A stretch of DNA of 64,000 bases from Halorubrum rutilum (lineage in GTDB: Archaea; Halobacteriota; Halobacteria; Halobacteriales; Haloferacaceae), in contig NZ_JANHDN010000003.1 in assembly GCF_024494565.1 (NCBI RefSeq), positions 1 to 64,000 of the forward strand, given 5' to 3'. The stretch's first letter is position 1, and each line of letters starts with the position of its first letter. This document shows positions 50,260 through 58,967 of this stretch, one piece after another. The notes under the pieces are model-generated. The model had not been told where the DNA came from and did not search any database. It saw nothing but the letters and a program-made list of their open reading frames with translations. Made by a program: the position numbers and the translations under genes.

Positions 50260-51231
50260 TCACATGTAGCCGAGGTCGCGCAGCCGCTCCATCAGGTCCT
50301 CCTTGTCCTGCGCGCGGCCGGCGCGCTCGGTCGTCCCCTCCAGGTCCTGGAGCCAGGCGGGTTCCTCGGTCGTCTTGTCGGTCGAGACCTCGCTGCCGAG
50401 CGAGCGGAACCCGGCGAAGTACTTCGGCGAGATCGGCACGTCGGCCTGCGTGACGCCCTCGGGGAGGTCCTCGGCCGACTCCGGGACGTACCCCTCGTCC
50501 GGGAAGGCGTCGACCGTGTCGGGGACGACGTAGTCCCAGAACGCCTCCCACACGTCGGCCTCGGCGAACTGCAGGATGGGCTGGATCCGGTCGTGCGGCG
50601 GGAACAGGTCGGGGTCGTGGCGCGGCGAGAAGAACGTCTCGTCCGCGCGGGCCTCCTGCTCGTCCCACCGGACCCCCGAGATCACGCCGTCGATGTCGTG
50701 CTCTTCGAGGGCGTCGTTGAGCGCGACCGTCTTCAGCAGGTGGTTCCCGACGTAGGTGTCCAGCAGGAACGGGAACGTCTCCTCCTCGTACTCCAGGATC
50801 TCGCGGACGTGATGTTGGTTGTGCTCCGAGAGCGCGTCGACGGGGATGTCGTCGCCCGGCTCCAGCCCGTGTTCCTCAACGTACGCGCCGACGTCGTCGT
50901 TGCGGGCGTACACGAGGTCGATCTCCCACTCGTCGGCCCAGCGCTCGACGAAGTCGGTGATCGAGTCGAAGTGCTGGAAGTGGTCGATGAAGACCGCGGT
51001 CGGCTTCTCGTAGCCGTACTCCTCGGCCACCTGGTTGATGAAGTACAGCGTCAGCGTGGAGTCCTTCCCGCCGGTCCACATCACCGCGGGGTTGTCGTAC
51101 TGTTCGAGCCCCTGCCGGGTGACCTCGATCGCCTTCTCGATCTTGTGCTGGATCGACGGGTAGTCCGCTGGGTTCTCGCCCTCGCCGTCGGCGTAGTCGA
51201 CGTCGACGCTCGCCGGGAAATCATCGCTCAT
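50260..51231 (-). CDS. PAPS reductase/CysD-like PP-loop protein
   Basis: 323 residues starting MSDDFPASVDVDYADGEGEN. PAVMWTGGKDSTLTLYFINQ near residues 49-68 is the PP-loop (S/T-G-G-K-D-S). DHFQHFDSITDFVERWADEW follows as in PAPS reductase and ATP-sulfurylase small subunits. Later GVRWDEQEARADETFFSPRH matches the R-x-D-E-x-x-A-R substrate motif. Predicted to adenylate or reduce a sulfate-type substrate. The C-terminus ends RLRDLGYM, the same tail as the AP-superfamily enzymes at 2.6-11.9 kb. The present stop TGA comes from the adjacent IS605 end. Divergent from an AP-superfamily gene. Confidence 0.8.
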   Translation of the reverse strand: MSDDFPASVDVDYADGEGENPADYPSIQHKIEKAIEVTRQGLEQYDNPAVMWTGGKDSTLTLYFINQVAEEYGYEKPTAVFIDHFQHFDSITDFVERWADEWEIDLVYARNDDVGAYVEEHGLEPGDDIPVDALSEHNQHHVREILEYEEETFPFLLDTYVGNHLLKTVALNDALEEHDIDGVISGVRWDEQEARADETFFSPRHDPDLFPPHDRIQPILQFAEADVWEAFWDYVVPDTVDAFPDEGYVPESAEDLPEGVTQADVPISPKYFAGFRSLGSEVSTDKTTEEPAWLQDLEGTTERAGRAQDKEDLMERLRDLGYM

Positions 51232-51356
51232 ACGGGCGAAGTGTCCATGCGGATCAAAATAGGCCTTCTGAAATCCCCGGCGACCACCAGTCGCCCCATG
51301 TTCCGACTGAACGCCGGAACACAAGGGATATGTCGGCGGACGCGAACGCTCAAATA

Positions 51357-52703
51357 ATGGGCCTGTTCGACCGGCTGCGCGGCGGCGACGACGAGCGCGT
51401 CGTCTTCCTCGGCATCGACGGCGTACCGTACGACCTCGTCCAAGACCACCCCGACGTCTTCGAGACCCTCACCGACATCGCCAAGACCGGGTCGGCCGGG
51501 CGCTTGGAGAGCATCGTCCCGCCCGAGTCGAGCGCGTGCTGGCCGAGCCTCACCACCGGCGTCAACCCCGGCGAGACCGGCGTCTACGGCTTCCAGGACC
51601 GCGAGGTCGACTCCTACGAGACGTACGTCCCGATGGGACGCCACGTGAAGGCGACGCGGCTGTGGGACCGCGTCACCGACGCGGGCCGGGACGCGACCGT
51701 GCTCAACGTCCCCGTCACGTTCCCGCCGTCGACGCGGATCCAGCGCCAGGTCTCCGGCTTCCTCTCGCCCGGGCTCGACGCGGCCGCGAGCGACGACGCG
51801 GTCCGACAGGTGCTCGAAGACCGCGACTACCGGATCGACGTGAACGCGAAGCTCGGCCACGACGACGACAAGCGCGAGTTCGTCGAGAACGCCCATGCTA
51901 CCCTCGACGCCCGCCGAGACGTGTTCGCCCACTACCTCGACCAGGACGACTGGGACCTCTTCTTCGGCGTCTTCATGAGCACCGACCGCGTCAACCACTT
52001 CCTGTTCGGCGACTACGCGACCGACGGCGAGTACGAGGAAGAGTTCCTCGACTTCTACCGCAAACTCGACGGCTACGTCGGGGAGATCCGCGACTCGCTC
52101 GACGACGACACCACGCTGATCGTCGCCTCCGACCACGGGTTCACCCGACTGGAGTGGGAGGCCAACTGCAACCAGTTCCTCGCCGACGAGGGGTGGCTCT
52201 CCTACGAGGCCGACGACCACGACTCGCTGGCGGACATCGACGACGACACCAGGGCCTACTCGCTCATCCCCGGCCGCTTCTATCTCAACCTGGAGGGCCG
52301 AGAGCCCGAGGGCGTCGTCCCCGAGTCGGAGTACGAGGCGGTCCGCGACGAGCTCCGCGCCGACCTCGAATCGCTCACCGGCCCCGACGGGCGACGGGTG
52401 TGCAAGCGGATCGTGGACGGGGAAGACGCCTTCGACGGCGCGCACGACGAGATCGCGCCCGACCTCGTCGTCATCCCGGCCGACGGCTTCGACCTGAAGT
52501 CCGGCTTCGGCGGGAAGGAGGCCGTCTTCACCGAAGGGCCCCGGAACGGGATGCACAAGTTCGAGAACTCGCTTTTGTACACGACCGACCCCGACGTCGA
52601 CGTCGCGGGGGCGAACCTCTTCGACGTGGCCCCGACGATCCTCGACCTGATGGACGTCGACGTCGACGCCGACTTCGACGGCGAGAGCCTGCTCGGGGAC
52701 TGA
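51357..52703 (+). CDS. Alkaline phosphatase superfamily enzyme with Ser nucleophile
   Basis: 448 residues from MGLFDRLRGGDD (an ATG nine codons earlier at 51330 is possible). VVFLGIDGVPYDLV is metal site 1, VPPESSACWPSLTTGVNPGE the nucleophile region with Ser rather than the Thr of the other paralogs, MSTDRVNHFLFG and IVASDHGFTRLEW the other ligands, and NGMHKFENSLLYTT the late His. It ends ESLLGD and lacks the L-G-Y-x-E tail. Divergent from the PAPS-reductase-like gene (125 bp apart), so the two probably work in one pathway of sulfate or phosphate transfer (inference). Confidence 0.82.
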   Translation: MGLFDRLRGGDDERVVFLGIDGVPYDLVQDHPDVFETLTDIAKTGSAGRLESIVPPESSACWPSLTTGVNPGETGVYGFQDREVDSYETYVPMGRHVKATRLWDRVTDAGRDATVLNVPVTFPPSTRIQRQVSGFLSPGLDAAASDDAVRQVLEDRDYRIDVNAKLGHDDDKREFVENAHATLDARRDVFAHYLDQDDWDLFFGVFMSTDRVNHFLFGDYATDGEYEEEFLDFYRKLDGYVGEIRDSLDDDTTLIVASDHGFTRLEWEANCNQFLADEGWLSYEADDHDSLADIDDDTRAYSLIPGRFYLNLEGREPEGVVPESEYEAVRDELRADLESLTGPDGRRVCKRIVDGEDAFDGAHDEIAPDLVVIPADGFDLKSGFGGKEAVFTEGPRNGMHKFENSLLYTTDPDVDVAGANLFDVAPTILDLMDVDVDADFDGESLLGD

Positions 52704-52718
52704 GGGGAGACCGGCTCT

Positions 52719-53486
52719 TCAAATCCGTTCGGTCGGCGTCGAACACCGCATACAGAGCACGCCGGTGCCGGCCCAGTTGACGTCGTTCGACCCGCAGTTC
52801 GGACAGCGGTGCGTCTCGTTGCCGTACTCCGTCGTCCCTCGCGGCGCCGCGAGGTGGCCGTCCGCGACCGCCGTCTCGACGAGCCCCGCGAACCGCTGCT
52901 TCTTGAAGCGAGCGCGGTGCGCGAGGAAGTCGCCCGCCCGCGATGGGTCCGGACCGTGCAGGTCCGCCCACTCGATCGCGATCTCGCCGTTCGCCTGCCC
53001 GCGGGCGACCTGCTTGATCGTCGCGGCCGCGGCGCCGAACAGCGGGGTCGTCGCGAGCGCCTGCGGCGAGTCGATCGCGTCGGCGGCGGCCGCGTACCGC
53101 TCCGCGGCGTCGTCGTAGGCCGCGTCGGCGCCGTCGAGCCCGCCGACGACCCGGAAGTCGGCGACGAACTCCGCGAGACAGGCGCCCTGTCCGGGCGCGT
53201 CGAGGACCCGTTCGAAGTCACGCGTCGCGGCGATCCCCTCGACCGCGCGCTGGGTCGCGCGGGCGTCGACGCCCGCCACGCGGTAGGCGACCGTCGCCGC
53301 GCACAGCTGTTGGAGCCCCTGCCCGATCCACCCCTTCTCGTCGGGGGCGAACGGGTCGAGCCCCTCGCGCGGGTCGGCGAGGACCCGTCGTCCGCCCCGC
53401 GTGTATCGGTTCCCGGCCGTCTCGTACTCGCGGGCCGCGAGCGCGTCGACCGCCGCGTCGTGGTGGCCGCCGTCCTGCGTGTTCAC
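52719..53486 (-). CDS. Haloarchaeal helical-repeat protein with C-terminal zinc ribbon
   Basis: 255 residues. The first 200 residues are Ala-rich helices (TPR-like), with AIEWADLHGPDPSRAGDFLA followed by FKKQRFAGLVETAVADGHLA. The C-terminus CPNCGSNDVNW … GVLCMRC is a C4 zinc ribbon. Known as a conserved haloarchaeal hypothetical; function unknown. Convergent with the AP gene (15 bp). Confidence 0.65.
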   Translation of the reverse strand: MNTQDGGHHDAAVDALAAREYETAGNRYTRGGRRVLADPREGLDPFAPDEKGWIGQGLQQLCAATVAYRVAGVDARATQRAVEGIAATRDFERVLDAPGQGACLAEFVADFRVVGGLDGADAAYDDAAERYAAAADAIDSPQALATTPLFGAAAATIKQVARGQANGEIAIEWADLHGPDPSRAGDFLAHRARFKKQRFAGLVETAVADGHLAAPRGTTEYGNETHRCPNCGSNDVNWAGTGVLCMRCSTPTERI

Positions 53487-53615
53487 ACCGGTCCTGCGGG
53501 CGCCATCGGATTATCGGTGACGGTCATCGAGGCGCGGCGACCGGGTGACTGCCGCGCGGCTTCCGGACTCGCCGCGTCCGGACGTTTCTTCCCGACGCGC
53601 CCCCGAGACGCCGCC

Positions 53616-54185
53616 ATGTCCGGGGAGCCGTCGAGGGAGTCCGCCGTCGACCGAGCCGACGCCGACCGGTCTGTCGACGACTCCGAGTCGGGGGCGCACG
53701 GTCCCGTCTCGCGGGCGGGGTGGGCGCTCGTCCTCGCGCTGCTCGCGGTGCCGATGGCCGTCATCCCGGCCGCCGGCGACCTCACGGTCGTGAGCCTCTG
53801 GGGGTTCCTCAACGCGGCCGCCCCCGGGTCGGGGGCGGCGGTCGGCGGCTACCCGGTCTGGGACTACTTCCTCGACCAGTCGCGGTCGTTCGCGGCCCTC
53901 CCGGCGTCGATCCGCGCGTGGCCGCTCGCGATCGGCTTCCACGTCCTGGCGGCGTCTAGCGCGGCGAGCGGCGTCGTGGTCGGACGGGAGGACCGCCGGG
54001 TCACCGGCGGACTCCTCGTGCTGGCGGCGACCGCGAGCCTGTGGGTCTCCGTGGGGCTCGCGACGCGGTTCGGGGTCGGGATCACGGCCGGCCCGCTCGC
54101 CGTGCTCCCGGTGGGCGCGGTCGCGACGCTCGCGGTGGCCGTCGTCGCGTACGGCGGCGACCTCCGCGCGATCGTCACGCGGTAG
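53616..54185 (+). CDS. TIGR04206-like membrane protein
   Basis: 189 residues from ATG 53616. About four to five membrane segments; GWALVLALLAVPMAVIPAAG first, then GGYPVWDYFLDQSRSFAALP between the second and third, which resembles the haloarchaeal TIGR04206 family. A longer upstream frame has no family residues. Function unknown. Confidence 0.68.
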   Translation: MSGEPSRESAVDRADADRSVDDSESGAHGPVSRAGWALVLALLAVPMAVIPAAGDLTVVSLWGFLNAAAPGSGAAVGGYPVWDYFLDQSRSFAALPASIRAWPLAIGFHVLAASSAASGVVVGREDRRVTGGLLVLAATASLWVSVGLATRFGVGITAGPLAVLPVGAVATLAVAVVAYGGDLRAIVTR

Positions 54186-54281
54186 GTCTCCGTCACCGGT
54201 CCGACCGGCGGCGGCGACGTCGCGACGCCGCGCTCGGGCGCACCGCACGCCTTTATCAACGCAGCCCCGAAACCGGGGGGC

Positions 54282-55205
54282 ATGACGACGCTGACGAACC
54301 TCGTCGCCGTCTCCGGGATCGCGGGGGTCGTGACCGGGCTCGGCGCGCTCCCCGTGTTCTTCCGGGCGCGGGTGACGCACCGCGTCTACGACGCCGCGCT
54401 CGGTCTCGCCGCGGGACTGATGGTCGCCGCCAGCGTCTTCGGGCTGATCCTCCCCGGCACGGAGGAGGGGACCCTCGCCGCGGTGATGGCGGGCGTGCTC
54501 CTCGGTGGGGCCGTACTCCTCGGCGGGAACTACGCGATTCCGCACCTCCACGCGCAGTACCGCGAGTGGCTCCCCGAGGGCGGCGCGACCGGCGACGACG
54601 TCGCGGCGATGCCGACGAGCGACGGCGCGCTGGCGATGACCGCGGACGACCCGCCCGGGGCGTCCCCGGTCGCGCCCGGTGCGACCGACCCCGCGTCGGC
54701 GCCATCGGAGAACGCGGGAACGGACGCGGCGGCGGACGAGGCCGCCCGCGAGGTGACCCTCCGGAAGGCGCTGCTGATCGGCGGGGCGATCACCCTTCAC
54801 AACGCGCCGGAGGGGCTGGCGATCGGCGTCGCCTTCGCGTCCGGGTTGGAGGAGGTCGCGCTGCTGCTCGCGGTCGTGATCGGCCTCCAGAACGTCCCCG
54901 ACGGGTTCGCGTTCGCGGTGCCGATGGCGGACACCGGGATGTCGAACCTGCGGGTGCTCTGGTACACCACCCTCTCCGGGCTCGTCCCGCAGGTCGTCGC
55001 CTCAGTGTTCGGCTTCCTGCTCGTCGGGCTCGCGGCCGGCCTCTTCCCGGTCGCCGCCGGCTTCGCCGCGGGCGCGATGCTCGCGGTCGTCTTCCGGGAG
55101 CTGATCCCCTCCTCGCACGGGCACGGCCACGCCGACGCCGCGACCGGGGCGTTCATCGTCGGGTTCGTGCTGCTCGTCGCCGTCGACGCCGTCGTCGTGG
55201 TCTGA
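54282..55205 (+). CDS. ZIP-family divalent metal transporter
   Basis: 307 residues, about eight membrane segments. Signature HNAPEGLAIGVAFASGLEEV in the fourth segment carries the metal-binding His and Glu. A polar loop of about 70 residues (Ala/Asp/Glu-rich) lies between the third and fourth segments, where His-rich loops usually occur. A short HGHGHADA motif near the end may bind zinc. Imports Zn or related metals, or is a ZIP-type regulator. Confidence 0.88.
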   Translation: MTTLTNLVAVSGIAGVVTGLGALPVFFRARVTHRVYDAALGLAAGLMVAASVFGLILPGTEEGTLAAVMAGVLLGGAVLLGGNYAIPHLHAQYREWLPEGGATGDDVAAMPTSDGALAMTADDPPGASPVAPGATDPASAPSENAGTDAAADEAAREVTLRKALLIGGAITLHNAPEGLAIGVAFASGLEEVALLLAVVIGLQNVPDGFAFAVPMADTGMSNLRVLWYTTLSGLVPQVVASVFGFLLVGLAAGLFPVAAGFAAGAMLAVVFRELIPSSHGHGHADAATGAFIVGFVLLVAVDAVVVV

Positions 55206-55356
55206 ACCCTCGCCGACAGACATTAGCGGGTCGCCGCTTTCGGAGCGCTAACTTCACCTCATCCTGTTTCCGGCCAAATCGGCCGCGGCGGCGGGCGATA
55301 ATGGCGACGGAGGCGATCCCGGCGTCGGCGTGTACGCTCACGCGGAGGCGTCGAAC

Positions 55357-55942
55357 TTGACATCCTCCCACGGCTGAAACCGTGGGATTCCTCCGGTGGG
55401 GATGTTGGCTATGCCGTCCCCACGAAGGCAAGTTTCCCGTCGCCGGTACTTCGGTTTGTGCGCTCCTCGCTGGGACTTGCCCTCTCGGGAGAGTGTAGTA
55501 TCTCCGACCAGTTATGGTCGTCCCATGTGAGGCGCACGGGCCGTGCCATCGACCCGACATTGTTGCCAGCCTGTCGTTCGAGGAACGTCCGCGACGCGTG
55601 GAGGTCAGCGTGACCTTCGTATCCACACGAACACCGGAACACGTCGCCCTCCCGTTCTGTATCATCACGTTCGCCACACTGCGGGCACGCCGCCGTCGTG
55701 TATGCTTCTGACCCGACTTCGACCGTGATTCCATACTCTTCAGCGGTCGTGGCGAGACGGGCGATGAACAAGCGATACACCCAGAACTGGTGCGTTTTCT
55801 CGTTCAGCTCTGCCGACCAGTGTTCCGACAAGACATCGGTGAGGTCGCCCGCGTATACGGTTGCCACGTCCTCGTCGTACAGCCGTTCCAGCAGGTCGCG
55901 GACGAGCGCGTCCTGTGCGTGGTCGCGTCGTCGCGTCCGCGG
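55357..55942 (-). mobile_element. 5'-truncated IS1341 element (right end plus tnpB 3' part)
   Basis: The right end TTGACATCC with hairpin TCCCACGG-CTGAAA-CCGTGGGA (55366-55387) is intact. The left end and the first ~60% of tnpB are missing; homology stops near 55942, 42 bp before the zinc-finger gene. Like the two mini-elements it may still make an omega-RNA. Confidence 0.7.
55409..55942 (-). pseudogene. tnpB 3' fragment
   Basis: 177 codons, open to TAG at 55409: PRTRRRDHAQDALVRDLLER, TVYAGDLTDVLSEH (RuvC-II site Gly instead of Glu), ITVEVGSEAYTTAACPQCG (alternative Glu and first zinc pair), CSCGYEGHADLHASRTFLE (second pair and RuvC-III Asp), GSMARPVRLTWDDH. Most similar to the copy at 36315. 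RuvC-I and the N-terminal domain are absent, so it is not a functional nuclease. Confidence 0.75.
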
Positions 55943-55984
55943 GACCGCGAAACGCTTTCGACGGTCCGACGCGTGGTTGCGGCC

Positions 55985-56114
55985 ATGTCGACCACGACCG
56001 TCACCGCGCCCGACGCCGACGAGACGTGCGCGTACTGCGGCTCGCGCATCTTCGAGCACGACCCGATCTGCGTCCGCGACTGCGAGGCGGACTGCGGCTC
56101 GCCCGCCTACTTCT
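55985..56114 (+). pseudogene. 5' part of a zinc-finger protein split by nested IS elements
   Basis: Starts MSTTTVTAPDADETCAYCGS, then VRDCEADCGSPAYF and stops being homologous at the IS1341 right end (56115). The rest (CNYACLAAHV…) begins at 59193. Joined, TACTTCT + GTAACTAC gives Y-F-C-N-Y-A-C-L exactly. A small haloarchaeal protein with C-x2-C and C-x3-C pairs. Confidence 0.85.
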
Positions 56115-56184
56115 TTGACATCCTCCCCGCGCTGAAGCGCGAGGATTCCCACGGAACCGCACCGCTGAGTTGGGATATTGTGGT

Positions 56185-57465
56185 TTACGACGTAACCCGT
56201 TCTTGAGGTGCAAACCCACCAGTCTCCTTGTCAAACAGGAACGTCGATGGCTGTGCCAACCAGCCGTTACTCCTATCACCGCCATCCGTGGCGGGACTCG
56301 GAGATACTTTCTGTCGGATATTCTCGGCCCCGTTCACATCAGCATTCGCTACCGTCTCACAGTCGTCACACACGTACAACCCACGTTCAACACGGTTCGC
56401 GTCACGCTTGCGACCACAGCACGAGCACGACTTCGACGTGCCCACCTCAGGGACTTCTTCGACGACAATACTCTCTATCTCCGCCTTGTATTCGAGGAGG
56501 TCCGTGAACCGGTCAAACGCCCACGAGTGCAAGTCGAGGTTCCCGTGTTTCCCCCAGTTTTTCGACTCGTCAGAGTCATCCTCTTCGCGGATTCCCGAGG
56601 GATCTCCCACTACAATCGTTCCAACGCCTTCCTCAACACACCGTTCAACAATGTGTTTCGAAAGCGTATGGAAATAGTGAGTGCGACGAGCCGACTTCTT
56701 GTGGTTCAGCCGGGTAGCCTGCTCGGAGTTCGAGTCATCACACCGGGCAATCCGCTTGCTGAAGTAGTAGTCGTCCTGCTTCAGAGAGTTCAGCGGATAC
56801 AGCTCGCTGTGGCCGTCTTCATAGGCGAGCGCGGCGAAGTTGTTGATCCCGAGATCAACACCTACCGTCCTCTCACCGGGGGCTTCAGACATCTCTACTT
56901 CAACCTTACAGACGAAGTGTAGTTCCCATTCCTCACCCGTCCAAACTGTTCGAACCTGTTGGACGTTCTCGACGGTCGAAAGATCAACGTCGGGGCGAGT
57001 CTGGAACTCACAGAGGATGAAGTCCGACCAATACTCCTTGAGATTCGACCCCTTTGAGAGTCGAACGCGGTTGTACTGAGTGTCGAGTTTGAAGCCAGCG
57101 GCTTTGAACGTCACCGTCGAGCGCGGGTGCTCGTCACCGTGTTTGCGGTAGCCGGGCGGGTTCGCTCTCGTATCTCCGTTGCGTCGTTTACCGTACCAAC
57201 CGTTGAACGCTTCAGCGAGTTCTTGAAGGACTCGCTGACTTGACTGCGAGTGCAGGTCATCATAGCGTTCGTGCGTTTTGAGGTACGTGGTGAGCTCGTT
57301 GTGGTTCGGGATATGATCGATTTCAGCCCAGATCCGACTGCACGTCCACCGTCCGACGTTCCAGAGCTTCGAGGCAGCGAACCCGAGCGAATCAAGGTCG
57401 TCTTGCACCCGAGACTGGTTCTGTATGGACGCAGTGTGGGTGCGGGTGACGACCTGTTTCGCCAT
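56185..57465 (-). CDS. tnpB: TnpB with relocated RuvC glutamate
   Basis: 426 residues. RuvC-I TVGVDLGINNFAALA, RuvC-II GTIVVGDPSGIREED with Gly in place of Glu, alternative Glu in SIVVEEVPEVGTSKSCSCC, zinc finger CSCCG … CDDC, RuvC-III ANADVNGAENIRQK, and the typical tail DRSNGWLAQPSTFLFD. All features of an intact protein. Its promoter-side DNA was disrupted by the ISH insertion 119 bp upstream of the start, so expression may have changed. Confidence 0.88.
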   Translation of the reverse strand: MAKQVVTRTHTASIQNQSRVQDDLDSLGFAASKLWNVGRWTCSRIWAEIDHIPNHNELTTYLKTHERYDDLHSQSSQRVLQELAEAFNGWYGKRRNGDTRANPPGYRKHGDEHPRSTVTFKAAGFKLDTQYNRVRLSKGSNLKEYWSDFILCEFQTRPDVDLSTVENVQQVRTVWTGEEWELHFVCKVEVEMSEAPGERTVGVDLGINNFAALAYEDGHSELYPLNSLKQDDYYFSKRIARCDDSNSEQATRLNHKKSARRTHYFHTLSKHIVERCVEEGVGTIVVGDPSGIREEDDSDESKNWGKHGNLDLHSWAFDRFTDLLEYKAEIESIVVEEVPEVGTSKSCSCCGRKRDANRVERGLYVCDDCETVANADVNGAENIRQKVSPSPATDGGDRSNGWLAQPSTFLFDKETGGFAPQERVTS

Positions 57466-57638
57466 ACATAACCTATGTAGACAAGCTAATTTGAGGATTT
57501 GGATTGGAGTAGCGTGGAATATCCAGCCGTGCCATCGAACGGTGGACTGTGAAGAGTAGTGTCGGATTCATCCCCGCGCTAAACAGTAGTTGCCGAACCT
57601 GACTGAGACTCTTCACGCTGGGCTGTGTTGGTCAATAG

Positions 57639-58967
57639 ATGGTCCAGACAGCTGAGGCGAAACAGGTCTGCCGTGCTGCGTCAACGGTGCTGTTCCCAGA
57701 GCTCGAATTCGGCGTGAAACCGTGTGGAAAGTACACGAGAGAGGATTTCCAAGAAATCCTCTCTCGGATTGCTTTTGATCAGGAGTTCGCAAATACGGGT
57801 GGGAAAACGCTCCAGCTTGATCGTGACGAGCACGTCGATATCACCGCTACGGCTCGAAATTCACTCGCTAAATCGCTGCTGTATCACTTGCGCAATCTCT
57901 CAGCAGACGCCATCATCGACCAGTTCGATGGCGTCCGGGATCGACTGTTCGAAGTCCTCCGGTCTCAGCGCCGACTTCCCGCGTTCGTCGATGTTGCCAT
58001 CGATCTCCACGAGTGGCGCTTCTACGGGTCTGACGACACTGACCACGTCCTAACCACGTATCCAGATCTCGGAACGAACAAAGCATTCTGCTTCGCAACA
58101 CTGTGTATCGTCGCTCCTCGCACGCGATTTACGCTTGCGGTAGTCCCGATAGACGCGAACGGCTTTCGCGCTTGGCGCGAAAGCCGTTCGTTCCTTGCTC
58201 GAAACAGCCAAACAGTACGTCTCCATTCGACACGTCTACCTCGACCGTGGATTCTACCAAGTCCACGTCGTCGCAGAGTTAGAACAGCATCGAGTTTATT
58301 CTGCGTGCGCGTCCGAGTAGTGGAATGAAAGACCGTCTCAGCGCCGGCGCTGAGACGGTTGCTGACGAGTATGCTCTGTTGAATCCACAGGAGGCGGTGG
58401 GATCGGATTACTCTATAGCCGTCTCAGGAACTCTGTCGAGGGAATTCTAAAATGGAGTCTCGGCAGGGATGTAGAGGATCAAGATCACTGGGTAGATCGA
58501 TTCACCTCTTTGACGACAAAGAGCGAGATAATCACATCTTCAGAGATCGTGATCCCCGTGCAGTCATCGGATTCAACAGAGCAGACGAGTACACGATGCA
58601 GCGAAAGCGCAAACCAACAGCGTCGGTAGATGTCACAGTCTTCGCGGTTCCGCACCGCACAAGCGAAGATGAGCACGTCCGGTTCGTGACGAATTTAGAT
58701 GTGGACTCATCGACAGCAAGAGCATACGCGGCGGCATTCCGCCGCCGCTGGGGGATCGAAACGTCATATCGACAGCTCGGCGATTTCCTCCCGAGAACGT
58801 CATCGCCGACGTTCTCGGTAAGACTGTTCTACTTTCTGTTCGCGGTGACGTTGTACAATCTGTGGGTGTTAGCCAACGTGTTAGCTTCAGCTGAAACAGT
58901 TCCAGAGACACCGCAGATATCAACACGGATCTTCCGTAGGTTCGTTCTCTCAACAGACTACGGCTGA
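57639..58967 (+). pseudogene. Broken ISH transposase (IS4-superfamily, DDE)
   Basis: Homology is continuous across frames: VFPELEF-type N-terminus, DVAIDLHEWRFYG (first Asp), then in a second frame AFALGAKAVRSLLETAKQY and RHVYLDRGFYQVHVVAELEQ (second Asp), in a third frame EFILRARPSSGMKDRLSAGA, then after the MITE ADEYTMQRKRKPTASVDVTV and RRRWGIETSYRQLGDFLPRT (Glu). Two frameshifts (near 58158 and 58290) plus the MITE inactivate it. Confidence 0.82.
58372..58583. mobile_element. 212-bp MITE in the ISH transposase gene
   Basis: Perfect 15-bp terminal inverted repeats TGCTCTGTTGAATCC / GGATTCAACAGAGCA, flanked by an 8-bp direct duplication GACGAGTA (58364-58371 and 58584-58591). Excising it with one duplication restores V-A-D-E-Y-T-M-Q in the transposase. 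No coding capacity. The mobilising IS should share the TIR and 8-bp duplication length. Confidence 0.88.

Larger units (their letters stand above)
48553..50263 (+). mobile_element. IS200/IS605 element with tnpA and tnpB, 1711 bp
   Basis: The only element here that encodes its own Y1 transposase. Left-end hairpin CCCACAAC-TTCA-GTTGTGGG (48569-48588) then GATGAATCCGG. Right-end hairpin near 50236-50253 then GAAGTCAC. Removing it joins CTAC to ATGTAG and gives the reading L-G-Y-M-stop of the neighbouring gene, which fixes the boundaries. Inserted exactly at that gene's stop codon. Confidence 0.85.

Noticed and set aside
53511..54800. Long minus-strand open frame (about 430 codons) over the TIGR04206-like and ZIP genes
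   Set aside because: Arg/Gly/Asp-rich translation with no family features; it is the mirror of G+C-rich coding sequence on the plus strand.
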